The notes below the pieces were generated by a model. The model saw only the letters and a program-made list of their open reading frames with translations. It made no database searches and was not told the DNA's origin. 64,000 nucleotides of DNA from Haliclona indistincta (Eukaryota; Porifera; Demospongiae; Haplosclerida; Chalinidae), in contig OZ024783.1 in NCBI GenBank assembly GCA_964017065.1, forward strand, positions 15,360,902 to 15,424,901, written 5' to 3'. Each line of letters begins with the position of its first letter. Within the stretch, counting starts at the first letter, position 1. Below are positions 11,701 to 22,767 of this stretch, piece after piece. The translations under genes and the position numbers were made by a program.

Positions 11701-14700
11701 TTTTGATGGATTATAGTAGCTAATGGAATACAGTGGTAGTCCTATAGCTTGTATGCCCTCTGAGTATATGTAAGTGTCTCTGCTAAACACTTTTATAAAC
11801 TGTGAAATAAAATTGCCTGATCTGAATCAGTCTCGTTTCTTGATGGCAGTGCAGAGCTAGTGTGTGTACTCAATTGTGTAGCAATGAGCGTCACCATCTG
11901 ATGTACACGTGTGGTACATGTACATGCATGATTCTTTAATTTACTGATGAACTGATATGAGTTTACCGATACTATCGATACTGATACTTTCCATCTAAGT
12001 ATAGTCGATTGCAAATACCGATACTAAAAAAATATTTGAATTTCAGATTTAATCGAAAACGACATCATCTCTACTTTTAAGGTGGTCCACACTATGTAGT
12101 GAATGCGCATTCGATCCGGATCGAATGCGCATTGACTGTGTCCACACCTAATGCGCATTGGCTAATCCGGTTCGAATCCGGATTCAGCTCAATCCACCTC
12201 CAGAGGTGGTTTCGATCCGGATCGCGCAATTGCGCTTTGCGCATACGGCCAGAAACGAGGTGCGGTTTGCTCTATCATGTGACCGATCGAGACGGAGTTG
12301 TCTGCCAGTCAATCTACTTGCTACTAGTCTGCCAGACAGCCCAAACTGCCACGAATACTGGCTTTACTGGGCGCTGTTAGGTCCATACTGGGCGCTGTTA
12401 GGCGAATACTAGGCGCTGTACTATGCTTACGTTCGTCTTCTCCGTGCTCGTGCATGAGCTCTTTCCCTTAGCATCCTACGCGAAACACTGGGCGTTCGAG
12501 TGCGCCTGAGAGCCATCCATAGAAAGAACAGCACAGCTAGTGCAGTTCGCGGTACCGCCATCCTTTGTTGGTATACGCGTGACTATCATGTGCAAACATG
12601 CATGTTGAAACTGCTTCGTCAGTAGTACTACTAGTAGTGTGGACGCGATGTATGCGCATTGAATGCGATTTCGATTCGCATCGATCAATTCGGTTTGCAA
12701 ACCGGTTTGAATCCAGTTCAGGTGTGGACACACCTTAAAGCTCACAGCACACAGCCTTTGCTTCATTAGCAGCACAGACAGAAGAAATTCTTTGAACCTG
12801 AAGATATAATTATAGCAATCCACTCTATAGCTACATGGTTGGTTGTAAATGCACATAACTAAAATTGTGTATCTGTGAGTGTAACAGTACCGATACAGTA
12901 CTGATACACTGAGTATCAGCATTGATACCGATACCGATGCTGGTATCAGTGCATCACTACTTTAACTCCTTAGGGCCGATAGCGGATATATCCGCGTAAT
13001 AATTAATGTACTCTAGATGACGATAGCGGATATATCCGCTCTTTGTATTTTCCAGCTCTATTCTATTCATCGAAGCGCTCACAATTCTAGTAGCTAGTGC
13101 TACACATTCTATGATCACTTGCCAAAGCCAAGAATGGTTACACAATAACCACGCGGTCGTCACGAGTAGCCTTCTGAGTGAGCGTCGTACGGTGGTCAAC
13201 ACGTCCCAAGCTTTAGCGTCACTCATACAAGCTATATAACGCTTAGATTGCTTAAGGATGCTGTCATAGAGTTGTAGAATGCTATTGTAAGCTTAGCAGT
13301 TAAACTTAAACTAAGTGAGCAGCCTTTACTAACCTTTAGCTGACTTGTACAAAGATTGTTGATGGCTAAGAAAGGCCACACGAAGTGAATAAGCTAGCCT
13401 ACTACTCGTCCATCTTTGTCATTATTTTGTTGGCGAGAATATTTCGTTACCCGCGGTTACGGAAATGAATAATTAATTAGGCCCTAAAGAGTTAATTGTT
13501 TGTGTATCATATGATTCACACTATTCTATTGTTACACTATAGAGGGGCAGGACTCCACTTGATGAGGCAAGACGGAGAAGAAATCAAGAGATGATAAACT
13601 ATCTTGAAGGACTTACTGATGGTCAGTGTACATGTTAGTACTATACTTGTTCAGTACGACAGTAAATGCTGGATGTTTCATTGTTGACAGAGCATTGTTG
13701 TACAGTTAAAACGTGCGCTATTGTTGAAATTCAAGAATCGTTAACTCAGGAACTGACGAGTGTAGAATGTAGCTACAGTAACGGAAGGTCAAGTATTTAT
13801 CGGGGAAGTGTACTGACACATGTACTGAACTTGCATGTATACTTGCATGTATGGTGCCCCTCCCACAACAAATGCCACACAGTGAACTAGGGTATTGCCT
13901 TTTGTACCATGGCAGTAACAAGACACAGTTTAGATAGTAGCAACCAGAAACCAAGCAAGTGCATAGCTGTGGTTTAATAATCAGCAATAGGCATATGTGC
14001 CTGCAAAGTTCTAATGGTCAGCACGCTGCTGAAACTCTGGCGCTCTGTTTCTTCAATTTCACTGGGCTTGCCAGTTGTCCTGTAGTACATATCGAACCAT
14101 CAAGTGTCTAGGAAGTCTACTGTGGAGAGTTTTGTATTTGTAGAAGACCACATGCAGCCAAAGTAGAAATGAATTGAAAACTATGCCCTTAAAATATACA
14201 CCCATGCAAAACAAACAAGGTTGTACTAGGTTGTGACAACCTAGCCCACAAGCTTGTAATGAGGTTGTGGCCAGCTTGTAACAAGCTTGTTAACAAGGTT
14301 GTGACAACCCTGTCCAAACCATGGATTTGAAACTGTAACGTCCTTGTTACAACCTGAGATAAGGTTGTATACAAGCTTGTGTCAGGGTTGTAAGCATGTA
14401 CAAGGTTGTTATGGGTCATTACAAGCTAATGAAATCTAGCTAATATCTACATGCAAATTATTTCAGGTAATAATTTCACAAATATTATTAATTGAAACAT
14501 TTTTCAATCAAGATTTCAAGCTGTGTTACTGTCATTAAGTTACAAATGAAGACGGAGATTAGAGTTCACTTGTTTTGCTTTCTCCTACAGTTTGCGTACT
14601 TGTCATTCACTGCATCGATGAGGATGGACCATTTTGTTGTTGTTGGATACTGTTTAACCTGTATAATATTTTACAAAATAAAAGCATCATTACCAATTAT

Positions 14701-17700
14701 AACTTACGTAATCAATCGAGTTGGTGAACGGTCGATGGCCTCAACTATTGATGGTCCAGGAAAACTCTGCGATCTGCAACACAGTAATAGAAAGTATAGA
14801 AAAGTCATAATTCGTAAACCCTTACCTGAAAGCAGGTTGACTAGGAATTCTGGACCTGTAGCACGTACATTATAGTACATTCGAAAATGAAGATGAATAT
14901 CCAAGGTACTTGAGATCTATTCGATGTGGAAAAAATTAACAATAATAAAATAACACTTGTACCTGAATCTGGGAGCGTTCTGCATATGCGAAAAGATGAC
15001 ATTATCATGCACACATACCTGAGATCTAGGTGTTCTGTATAATAATAATGAGCAAATTCACACAATTAACTTACTTGAATCCTGGGTGTATCCTGCTGTA
15101 TGTGTGACATTTAAGAGAGATATACATAATCTTTTGCAATGGTGTACAGCGCCATATAGCAGAGTTCGGTGCCACATCATTGTACTATAAAAGAAAAGGT
15201 GTACATGACGTGGTAATGAGCACACGTACATACCCTGTCATCAAACGAATCTTCCTTCTCTATGTGACGTACATATAAGTTAATGTGGATGAAAATATGG
15301 GACAACTACTATTACCTGCAGTGAGTCAAAGTGCTGGTTGAACTAAACGAATGAAGAATACAGCTAGTATGATTATTATAATTAAAATAATTATATCACA
15401 CATACCTGAGAGTGCTCTAATTAGAAGTCATGTACAATGAATAGTGTATAAGGCAGGCCTGCATGATCGATGGATGATAAAAACATATACCCAAGATCTA
15501 GGCATATTCTGTAGGAAACAATTATGAAAGAATGAGCATTAACCATCAATTAGACAACTAACTTGAAACCTGGGTGGTGTCACATTGCCCAGTCGTACTG
15601 AAGCTGATAATAAAAATTACTGTATCATCATGAAGTAATTCATACCGGATTACTATTATCAAATGAGCATTCGTCCTCCTATCATGTGTAAAATTATGTT
15701 AGAATAGAAGTAAATAGAATGCACAAGGCTGCAGCTAGGCGGGTTGATTATTGCACGTACCTCAGTATTATATACATCTCGGATTCTGAGTTCTTGACTC
15801 GGTTCTTGATTCTGAAAATTAGGTCAATCGATCTGAAGTAGGCCATAAAGTAATTATGTCTGATCTGACTGAAGTAAGGCACTCACCTAGCCCGGCTCTG
15901 TTGACCAGCGCTAGCTACAACTGCTTGTCGATGGCTAGCTAGAAACGTTCAGCAGCTGCAATGAGTGCACGCGGTATGCGCACGCAGAATGATGTATGAT
16001 GTCATCGTCTTAGAATAATTATAGGCTAGGCGTGGCTCAGGTTTCCGCTGCATGATGGCTGAGTATTCGCATTACAACATGCAATTTCAGCATCCTGATC
16101 CTATTATATGGCTAGAGAGGCCGGCAGTAGAACTACAAGGTCGTAGTACAGGTTATAAGACTGACTGGGAAGAGCGGGCCTCAGTGCATTGACCGGCGTA
16201 ACCGTACTGCTTACTGCATGCATGGTTTGCCCGCGACAGATCTTATCGTATTATTATGGAAAGGAAAATCCAGCTAGCATGTCACACTGACTTAGTCACT
16301 TAGACTTTTAGCAGAGGCATCATGCAGTTGTTTCTACCCAAGCTACTTTGCATCATCAAGTATAATTATTCTAATCGTTAATTTTGTTGTGCAACAATTA
16401 TTACACATCTCCGATCTGCAGCTCACCTTCTCCGGCTCATCAGATATATATAGGGTTATTACTGCTTATAATGATGCGAAGAAACTCCATAGAGACAACT
16501 CTGGAATTTAGTTGTATTGCAATGATGGTGAAGTGATGTTTGGAACTTGAGGTTGATAAAAGTGATGGGTTATCGGGATGACGAATGTAGATTAGTCAAA
16601 AGTAGTGTCGGACAATTTAATGTCTCAAAAGACATCACAACATGCATGCATACTCTAAAATAGACAGTCGTTATCGAGTCCAAGGTATAATGATTATACT
16701 AGTGATGATGAACCCTAGTATTTATTTTTGCATTTGCAGAGAAGACAAGAGCAATAACTCTTTGTTTGCTAATTTGTTCCCCAATTTTGCTAAAGAGACA
16801 GAATAGCTAGCACGATATGCATACAGCGGATACTGAATGTATTCAAATTATTGCCATTGTGTAGTATATATATTATAGTAAATGCATGTCTTCTAATGCC
16901 TCCCTTGATATTCTCACTAGCAGTTCTTTACAACAACCATGCAACAGTATGGAAATTAAGAAGTTCAAGTTAGAATCAATCATTGAAATTCAGTATAATC
17001 ATGTATGCAAGTTGACAGTCGACATCATAACAGCATGCAGATATAGCTATAACAGTTGAAGTATCCTGTGTGCTGCTAATTAAGATATTCACTTGTTAAT
17101 TGAGAGTACAACTACGTTGAGTTTATCAACAGATCCATCTTGATTGACTGAATGCTTGACCTAGATGCAAATAAACTAATGACAATGAAATAGCACAAAA
17201 ATCCTATCTATACCTGAAATAATTGCATTATAATGACTTGAGTGAGGCATTATACAATTGACTGAACTCGCAACCTACAAAATAAATAGTGATAGCTAAA
17301 ACAATGTTACCATCTCTGTGCGAGCTAAATTAAAAAAAAAAACAAGTATAATAACTACTATAAATTCAAACCTGCATGCATGCGTCTTGCGATAGAGAAT
17401 TATATGAGAGCCATAAATTACATACTGCACATCACATTTTGACCTACAAAGTAATAGATGAATAGCAGTTATACCTACATAGCAAGAATGTACTTGACAT
17501 AATTATATATTATTTGAAGGTGGCAATAATAGTAGGTGACAATAAAAATTATCTTGAGGTTGTTCTTTGGTATACAAGTAAGATAATATTTAGTTGACAT
17601 TGTAATGACAAGGTTGTTATGACAATACCATGCTCTGATGACATACATGAACAAGGTTGTTACAAGATTGTTCTTAGGTGACAATGTTATGACAAGGTTG

Positions 17701-20700
17701 TCATGACAATGCCCGCTCCAATGACATACATAAACAAGGTTGTTACAAGGTGGCCATGAGCTTGTTCATTGTCTACAAGCATGGAGCAACCTTGTTACAA
17801 CCTTGTACAACCTTGTTTGTTTTGCATGGGCATGTACTTGCATTGCAACTATCAGTGCCTAGCTCTTAGCCGTTTCTAAGATCCAGCCTGGACACATACA
17901 CACTTATAAACAGACTACTGTATGCCTAGTGGCTCCACCTATACCGAGGCATAATCATTCAACACTATCTACTGTAGCTACACATGTACTGTACATGTAT
18001 GATAGTCTCTGTTTCTTTAGCTACACCATCATCACTATCTCTACCACTATCACCATCTCCTTCACCATCACCATCTCCTCCACCATCACAATCTCCTCCA
18101 CCATCACATGGTAAGAAGCAATGTTACACATATGTTTCCTACGCACTAATGTGATTGAACCATCAAGATTTGTTAGCATTAGGAGAGCATGAAAGAACAG
18201 AACGAGCTTGCAACTCTACTGCCATCAGAATAATAATAATGACATTGACGGCTTACAGGCCCTTGCTTTGTTTGTCTAGTATATGAGCACATTAACAATG
18301 CATTCTCTAGCTGTCACGCGCAAAGATTTCAGCAATCAGCCTGGAATGTGTTGACCGTGTGCACGAAATAATGCATCACGCGAGCACATAACTTATATAG
18401 ACCATCAATACATGCATGCAAGTCCTCTATATAATTATAATTACATAATATTTAATATACATGTTTGTAGCTTAATTTAAAGATCTGACTGCCAGTGTGA
18501 TTTGTGCTATAAAATAGCAACTCCATTTTTAGCTTCATACATTTAGTACATGATATGTGATTTTTCTCAGTGGTATGATAAATTATGATATGCATGCTTG
18601 TATATTTCAGCAGCAATTCCATTTTTAGCTTTATACTGTACATGATATATTCTCAGTGACATGTGTAGTGTAAGTAGCTTCATTGTGTTAGTGATACATG
18701 ATGTATTACTGGTCTTCTTGATGTGTAGGTGTTGTGAAGAGAGGTATTATACAGCAACACATTCAGCAGCAGGGTAGTGTACCAGTACGATCACTCAAGG
18801 GTTTCATGATCGGACCATCTCGTGTCGGTAAAACCACAGCACGACGTCGTCTCACTCACGAGATCGTTCACATATCAAAAGACGAGATTGTTCCCAGTAC
18901 CGGTATAGACGCTCCAATTACTGTCCAGTTGTATCGTGACATTGACCGATCATCAGTGCTCTTGTCTGAGGGAGGGTGGAGGAGCCAGGGACTGGAGGAA
19001 CAGTGCCGTGCTTTGTGTAGCCGTATTCTAAGCCCCCCTGCAGCACCCTCCAGCAGTAGGTCCACTACCAGACCATCCACTGCTGCCAGCAGCTCACCTG
19101 GTCCTGCCACCCTCGTACAGGATTGGGACAATCTTACTCATCGCACACAAGATGAGCTAGTGGCCACCGCACTCACTGAATTAGTCAAAGATGAGGACTG
19201 GGGGACCATCCAGGAGTTCCTCAAGAATACAGATATCCTCTCTTTTCTTCACTTTATCGATATTGGTGGCCAGCCAGAGTTTCACGAGATCCTACCTCTC
19301 CTATTGCACGGCATGGCACTAAACATGGTCTTCTTCAATGTCACTCACGATCTAGACTCCCCCTACACAGTAGTGTACAGAGCTGATGGGTCCAGTTCAA
19401 TACAGTATGAGTCAGAGTACACTATCAGAGAGATCATCCAGCGTGCTCTGTGCAGCATCTCCTCACTCCAGACTAGTCTAGACCACAAGCCGGCAGCCAT
19501 TCTCATTGGCACTCACCTCGACCAGACCAGTGAGGCAGCTGTTCTCACTCTAGACCGCTCCATTCAGCAATCCTTCCAAGACGACTATTTCATGAGGAGA
19601 GATGTTCTGTGCTCAGTCAACAAGCCAGGAGAGGAGAAAAGATACATTCATCCACTCAACAACGTGAGTACAGACTCCAGCGATATTGAGGGTCTTCGTG
19701 AACTGATAACAAGAATAGTCCACAAGCGGTTTACTCCACAGCAGGTTCCAACAGGTGCATTATTGCTCCACCTGATACTGCGCATGAGATTCGATCCATC
19801 TCCAGGATGGTGCTCTCTAGAAGAGTGTGCAGTAATAGCTGAGCATTGTGGCATCTCCAGAGCAGACCTGAAAGGTGTCCTCCAGTACCTGCACGACAAG
19901 TATGGTACTATCCTTTACTATGGTCGGTTGACGAAGCTTGGCAAGCGTGTTATTGTGAATGTTAACCTGATTATGAAGCCGCCAGCAGAGCTGTTTGTGT
20001 CTGCATTTGGAGCAGTGGGAGGGGAACCAGAGACGGCTAAACACATGCGACTCACAGGAGAGGTTTCTCAACGTCTGATGAACAAGGCATGCAGTGAATC
20101 CTCTACTGACGAGAAGGGAATCCCGACTGATGAGATTGTGGAGCTACTAGAGTCGTGTTATATACTCTACAAAAATGCTCGATCGGCTAGTGAAGAAGAG
20201 GTATACTTCCTGCCATGCCTCCTCTATCCCGACCACAATGTTACAATAGAGTCCAGTGACCCCAAGCTCCTCTCTAGTCTCCTCTATTCTCCTCTCCTCC
20301 TCATACCAGCTACTGGCTTTGTCCCTCTTGGCCAGTTCCAAGCCTCAGTCGTCAGATTCTCTCAAGATGAGAATTGGAGTTTGGATGAGGCCAATCGTTT
20401 TAGGAATCGAATTCGCTTTTACTTTCACGACGACAGAGAAGAAGGATTGGTTCATGTTGAGATTCGTAGTCTGGTTAGCCACATGGAGGTTCGTATTCTT
20501 ACCGATGCCGTCATCAACCCACGCTTGATCCTGGAGTGTCGTCACCAGCTGTGGACAATGTTCTGTGAAGTTGGTTCACTCTATCCTCACACTCGAGATG
20601 TGCACTGGGACTTTGGGTTCTACTGTCCTCACGCTATGCAGTCAGGTAAACGCCCTCATCCTGCACGCTGCCGCTCAAAGAACAAGCCGCAACACGTGAT

Positions 20701-22658
20701 CTGTTCTATACGAGATTGTCGAGGAGGACCAGTTGGTTTAGAGAACAAACACAAATGCTGGTTCACTGTAAGTATGTGTGTGTTGTTTAGTATTGTAGCT
20801 TACATGGTTTGTGTGTGTACAGGAGATTACTGAGCTGAAAGATAGTCACACAGCTACTGATACACAGCTACCCACAGCTACTAGTGACCACTCTAGAACA
20901 CTCAGTGAGTTACACCTCAATGATGGGGAGAGTGCTCTTGTTATAATGTACTTGTTTTCTCACTAGGCACTCCTCTCACAGTGAAGCATCTTGTCACAGC
21001 ATGCAAAAGAGTTAGTGACTGGCACGCACTCGGTATACAGTTGGATCTCACCACAAGCCAGCTGAAGGACATTCACGTGACCTACCATGCTCACGGAGTT
21101 GACAGACTAAAGACAGAAATGTTTGATGTTTGGTTAAAGAGCTCTCCTAACGCATCTTGGACTGACCTGATCACAGCTTTGAGAGCCATGGGACTGGACA
21201 GTGTTGCTAGTTATGTCAGAGCAGTCTACTCACCCACTGCACCAGGTATGAGACATAGTGTCATGAGTGTATTGTAGTGTATTGAATAATGATAATACGA
21301 ACTATTGTCATGAGTGTACTGAGAGGTTGAGAGGTCACTAAAGGAACTCATACTGTGTGTGTTTTACAAGCCTTTGTTTTTGTTCCATTCCAGGAAGGGA
21401 ACCAGTCCCCAGACAAGACCAGAACCGCAGATTCAAGTGTGTGTGTTTATAATCATCAATCACTCGAGTCGTCATCATCAGGTAGGTGAGTGTGCGTGTG
21501 TGTGTGTATGTGCCCTGGTGGTTCAACTGGTAGAGTTTTGAGTTTATAACCCATGAGGACACTGGTTCGAATCCCGAATCCCAGAGCAGGAGGAAAACAT
21601 CACAAGTATTCCAGCTAGCCCACCAGCCCACCCATCTGTAAAACGGGTACCTGGTCTTGTACTGGGGAGCAAAGCTAAGCACACTGGCTGTGTCTCATTG
21701 TCCGCTATTAATGGTAGTGGTGGGACTACAGGGTGCCCACGGGTGCCCACACCGGCTGTGGGAGGCATAGTTGGTACCTCCTGCGAGCTCCTTGCCCGGG
21801 CTCCGGGAGTGCTCATAGCACCGGCACATCGTACCTGCTTAGTGCACAGGTGCCCTGGCTTGTCCAGGAACGCGTGACCTGTAATAGGCAGAGGCTTTGC
21901 TTTTTGCTTTTGTGTATGTGCATGCGTGCGTGTGTGCCCCTGTATGTGTTGTTCTCTCATTGTGTGCAGTATTTAGAATGAGCCCGACATTAATTTTATC
22001 GATACATTCAATTTGTGTGCATGCAATTTGTATCTACATGTATCTATCTGTCACGGGGTGGGTTTGTCGCCTCAATGTTCCCAGAACATGCTTATACATG
22101 TGCACAATAATTGGTAATGCCCGTTACGCATCAAAAATGTCTGTGATAATACATACTACGGGATTCAGAATACAGCGACTAGAACTACCAAGACATAAAC
22201 TTGTAAAATACAGGAGTGTTTTAAGAAAACGACAACAAGAAGCTGATCAAGAAGAAAAACGATTGGAGTGTCAATAAAGGGAATTCCAGAGAGAATACCG
22301 ACAGACAGAATGCATGAAGCATACGGCAGCTAACCTATAACGCTCTACAATGCAAACTAGTAGACTGTGTTAGTTGTGTTGTGTGTAGTAGTGTTCATAC
22401 ACTCACTCACTGTACTGTAGTGTATCATGTACTGTACATACTGTTGTTAGTTGTGTCTATCATTGTCACAGACACCACTCCCTCCTCTGCTCTACCATTC
22501 TCCTCTCCTCACCAACCTCATCTCCTCCTGTCTCTCGTACTATGAGTGATGATGAACTGACCCACTGTTCTCCTGATCAGTTCTCACCACCAGCCAGTGC
22601 TCAGCTAGCTCACGTGTCACCACCTCCTGATGAGCTCCTGGAAACCACTGGAGATTGA
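4640..22658 (+). CDS. Ankyrin-repeat Roc-COR (ROCO family) protein with Death domain
   Basis: Large multi-exon gene. Exons: 4640-4678 (ATG), 4865-4969, 5577-5672, 10065-10163, 13543-13621, 18021-18110, 18729-20767, 20823-20904, 20967-21245; phases agree at every junction, giving 969 codons. Exons 2-5 encode ankyrin repeats (TPLH motifs, VVDLLLSQPG, VARLLVSAGA). Exon 6 is a 90 nt Pro/Ser linker. Exon 7 holds the Roc GTPase (P-loop GPSRVGKT, switch-like DIGGQPEF, base-recognition-like GTHLD) and the COR domain (IPTDEIVELLESCYILYKN), then a Cys/His-rich segment. Exon 9 is a Death domain (WHALGIQLDLTTSQLKDI, then SWTDLITALRAMGL). After 21245 the frame either ends at TAA 21450-21452 or splices 21394-21436 to 22472-22658; both fit the phase. 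Probably a cytosolic GTPase scaffold in death or immune-type signalling, inferred from the domains. Introns 3-5 are full of transposons. Confidence 0.85.
5686..5726 (+). repeat. (CA)n microsatellite
   Basis: About 20 CA units immediately after the donor of ankyrin exon 3. The paralogous intron at about 58153 carries a shorter CA run, so the tract has changed length since the duplication. Confidence 0.95.
6020..7026 (+). pseudogene. HIRAN-like domain plus Ulp1/C48 protease passenger gene, broken
   Basis: The first part (ATG at 6020 or 6032, stop at 6583) contains a HIRAN-like segment: AVAVIKSEKTVGHLPRKIS, ICSIFLRHGGKITCEVSG, then GGMEVPCKLVF. The second part (about 6590-7026) is a Ulp1-like cysteine protease domain with catalytic-type residues in order: His in GNHWITVSN, Asp in VYDSIYS, and Gln and Cys in QKQRGSNDCGLF. 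The two were probably one protein: near 6570 one base appears lost in a T run, and an in-frame TAG follows about 20 nt later just before FPSLMGLEST. C48 enzymes process SUMO-like proteins and recur as passengers in DNA transposons. No acceptor or donor pair explains the break, so I read it as decay. Confidence 0.75.
7112..8535 (-). pseudogene. Pogo/DDE-type transposase, frameshifted
   Basis: Minus-strand transposase; first ATG at 8535 (MSVGILRYF). The N-terminal part has a helix-turn-helix-like region (LTPSQRALIGKRAAENG). The catalytic core shows the first Asp in INWDQTGIHY, the second in VIFDNFNGQ, and a third in DRLQPLDLSVNK, as in Tc1/pogo DDE_1 enzymes. The third-Asp block lies in another frame (7112-7384): the reading frame shifts by one base near 7424, just after EDFLK. 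It would cut and paste its own element at TA sites, as known for this family. One frameshift makes this copy a pseudogene unless the indel is an assembly error. Confidence 0.82.
8904..9508. mobile_element. piggyBac-type MITE, TTAA flanked
   Basis: Bounded by TTAA at 8904-8907 and 9505-9508, with termini TTAACCCTTTAGGGCC and CTAAAGAGTTAA. Just inside the left end is a short hairpin, CGGCT-TT-AGCCG. No coding sequence. The paralogous intron at 58555-58590 reads across the empty target (ATATAATTAGTG), so the insertion is later than the duplication. Same family as 12962-13495, 37986-38584 and 62714-63312. Confidence 0.85.
9509..10064 (+). other. Intron sequence, paralogous to 58565-58720
   Basis: Non-coding part of the Roc-COR intron before ankyrin exon 4. 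Positions 9515-9667 match 58565-58720. Homology with the second gene copy stops at 9667, where that copy carries its 14.6 kb deletion. No feature of its own. Confidence 0.6.
10164..12076 (+). other. Intron with unassigned repeat-like sequence
   Basis: Non-coding between ankyrin exons 4 and 5. A segment starting near 10398 (TACCGTAGATCAGGAAATTT) resembles a transposon terminus and is followed by alternating GACGAAAATTTT motifs, but I found no inverted partner. A 105-codon open frame at 10484-10801 matches nothing I recognise. Confidence 0.4.
12077..12738. mobile_element. TTAA-bounded non-autonomous DNA element
   Basis: Inverted termini TTAAGGTGGTCCACAC (left) and GTGTGGACACACCTTAA (right) enclose 662 bp with no transposase. 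The interior is rich in GAATGCGCATTC and AATCCGGATT motifs, including a perfect 32 bp palindrome at 12102-12133, and has a short array of GGCGCTGTTAGG units at about 12365-12420. TTAA ends fit Kolobok or piggyBac targeting, but the termini lack the CCC start of the piggyBac-type MITEs nearby. Confidence 0.65.
12962..13495. mobile_element. piggyBac-type MITE, TTAA flanked
   Basis: TTAA at 12962-12965 and 13492-13495, with termini TTAACTCCTTAGGGCC and GGCCCTAAAGAGTTAA. The subterminal hairpin is the perfect palindrome GCGGATATATCCGC at 12982-12995, repeated at 13026-13039. A minus-strand open frame (12957-13226) is a by-product. The element lies about 50 bp upstream of ankyrin exon 5. Confidence 0.82.
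14201..17830. mobile_element. 3.6 kb TIR element with dense subterminal repeats
   Basis: The left end begins CCCATGCAAAACAAACAAGG and the right end is its reverse complement, about 25 bp of perfect inverted repeat. The outer 230-310 bp on each side carry many copies of ACAAGCTTGT / ACAAGGTTGT decamers in both orientations, the pattern of transposase-binding subterminal repeats. No transposase frame is visible, so the element is non-autonomous or decayed. I could not identify a target-site duplication. It sits in the intron upstream of the Pro/Ser linker exon of the Roc-COR gene. The minus strand of 14826-15811 carries the micro-exon-like units described separately. Confidence 0.7.
14826..15811 (-). 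other. Series of micro-exon-like units with canonical splice signals
   Basis: On the minus strand short segments are each preceded by a CAG/TAG acceptor and followed by a GTAAGT/GTATGT/GTACAA-type donor: 15761-15811, 15563-15603, 15491-15508, 15406-15416, 15316-15333, 15234-15259, 15075-15092, 15019-15034, 14963-14979 and 14826-14855. Several share a unit: AATATGCCTAGATCTTGG, AACACCTAGATCTCAG, AACGCTCCCAGATTCAG, GATACACCCAGGATTCAA. No continuous protein frame is obvious, so it may be a noncoding spliced transcript or relics of an internal repeat. Transcription is unproven. Confidence 0.4.
17831..18728 (+). other. Intron sequence around the linker exon
   Basis: Apart from the 90 nt Pro/Ser exon at 18021-18110 (TTCTTTAG acceptor, GTAAGA donor, phase 1 on both sides) this is AT-rich intron. 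The segments near 18480 and 18610 repeat 'agcaactccatttttagcttcatac', a local duplication of about 120 bp. Confidence 0.6.
21511..21890 (+). mobile_element. tRNA-derived SINE
   Basis: An A-box-like TGGTTCAACTGG at 21519-21530 and a perfect B-box GGTTCGAATCC at 21564-21574 form a split RNA polymerase III promoter, followed by a tRNA-unrelated body. It follows a TG-rich tract in the last intron of the Roc-COR gene. The 3' boundary is not clear; the homogeneous body runs to about 21890. No acceptor-stem partner exists, so it is not a tRNA gene. Confidence 0.6.
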
Positions 22659-22767
22659 TGGTAAACCATACACACTGTACTGCATTGACACTTAAAGTAT
22701 ATTCACAATGTCTTGCAAGAACAGCTGTACATGTCAACAAAGTTGAACAAACCAAATTTTAATTATA

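Noticed and set aside
14492..14875. 127-codon plus-strand frame inside the TIR element
   Set aside because: No domain, overlaps the splice-signal-bearing minus-strand units, and composition is not coding-like.
21519..21574. tRNA gene suggested by A and B boxes
   Set aside because: No acceptor stem or anticodon arm can be folded around the boxes; a long unrelated body follows. Better explained as a SINE.
21897..22277. 126-codon plus frame in the last Roc-COR intron
   Set aside because: Starts in a TG-rich tract downstream of the SINE, Cys/Val-rich low complexity, no domain.
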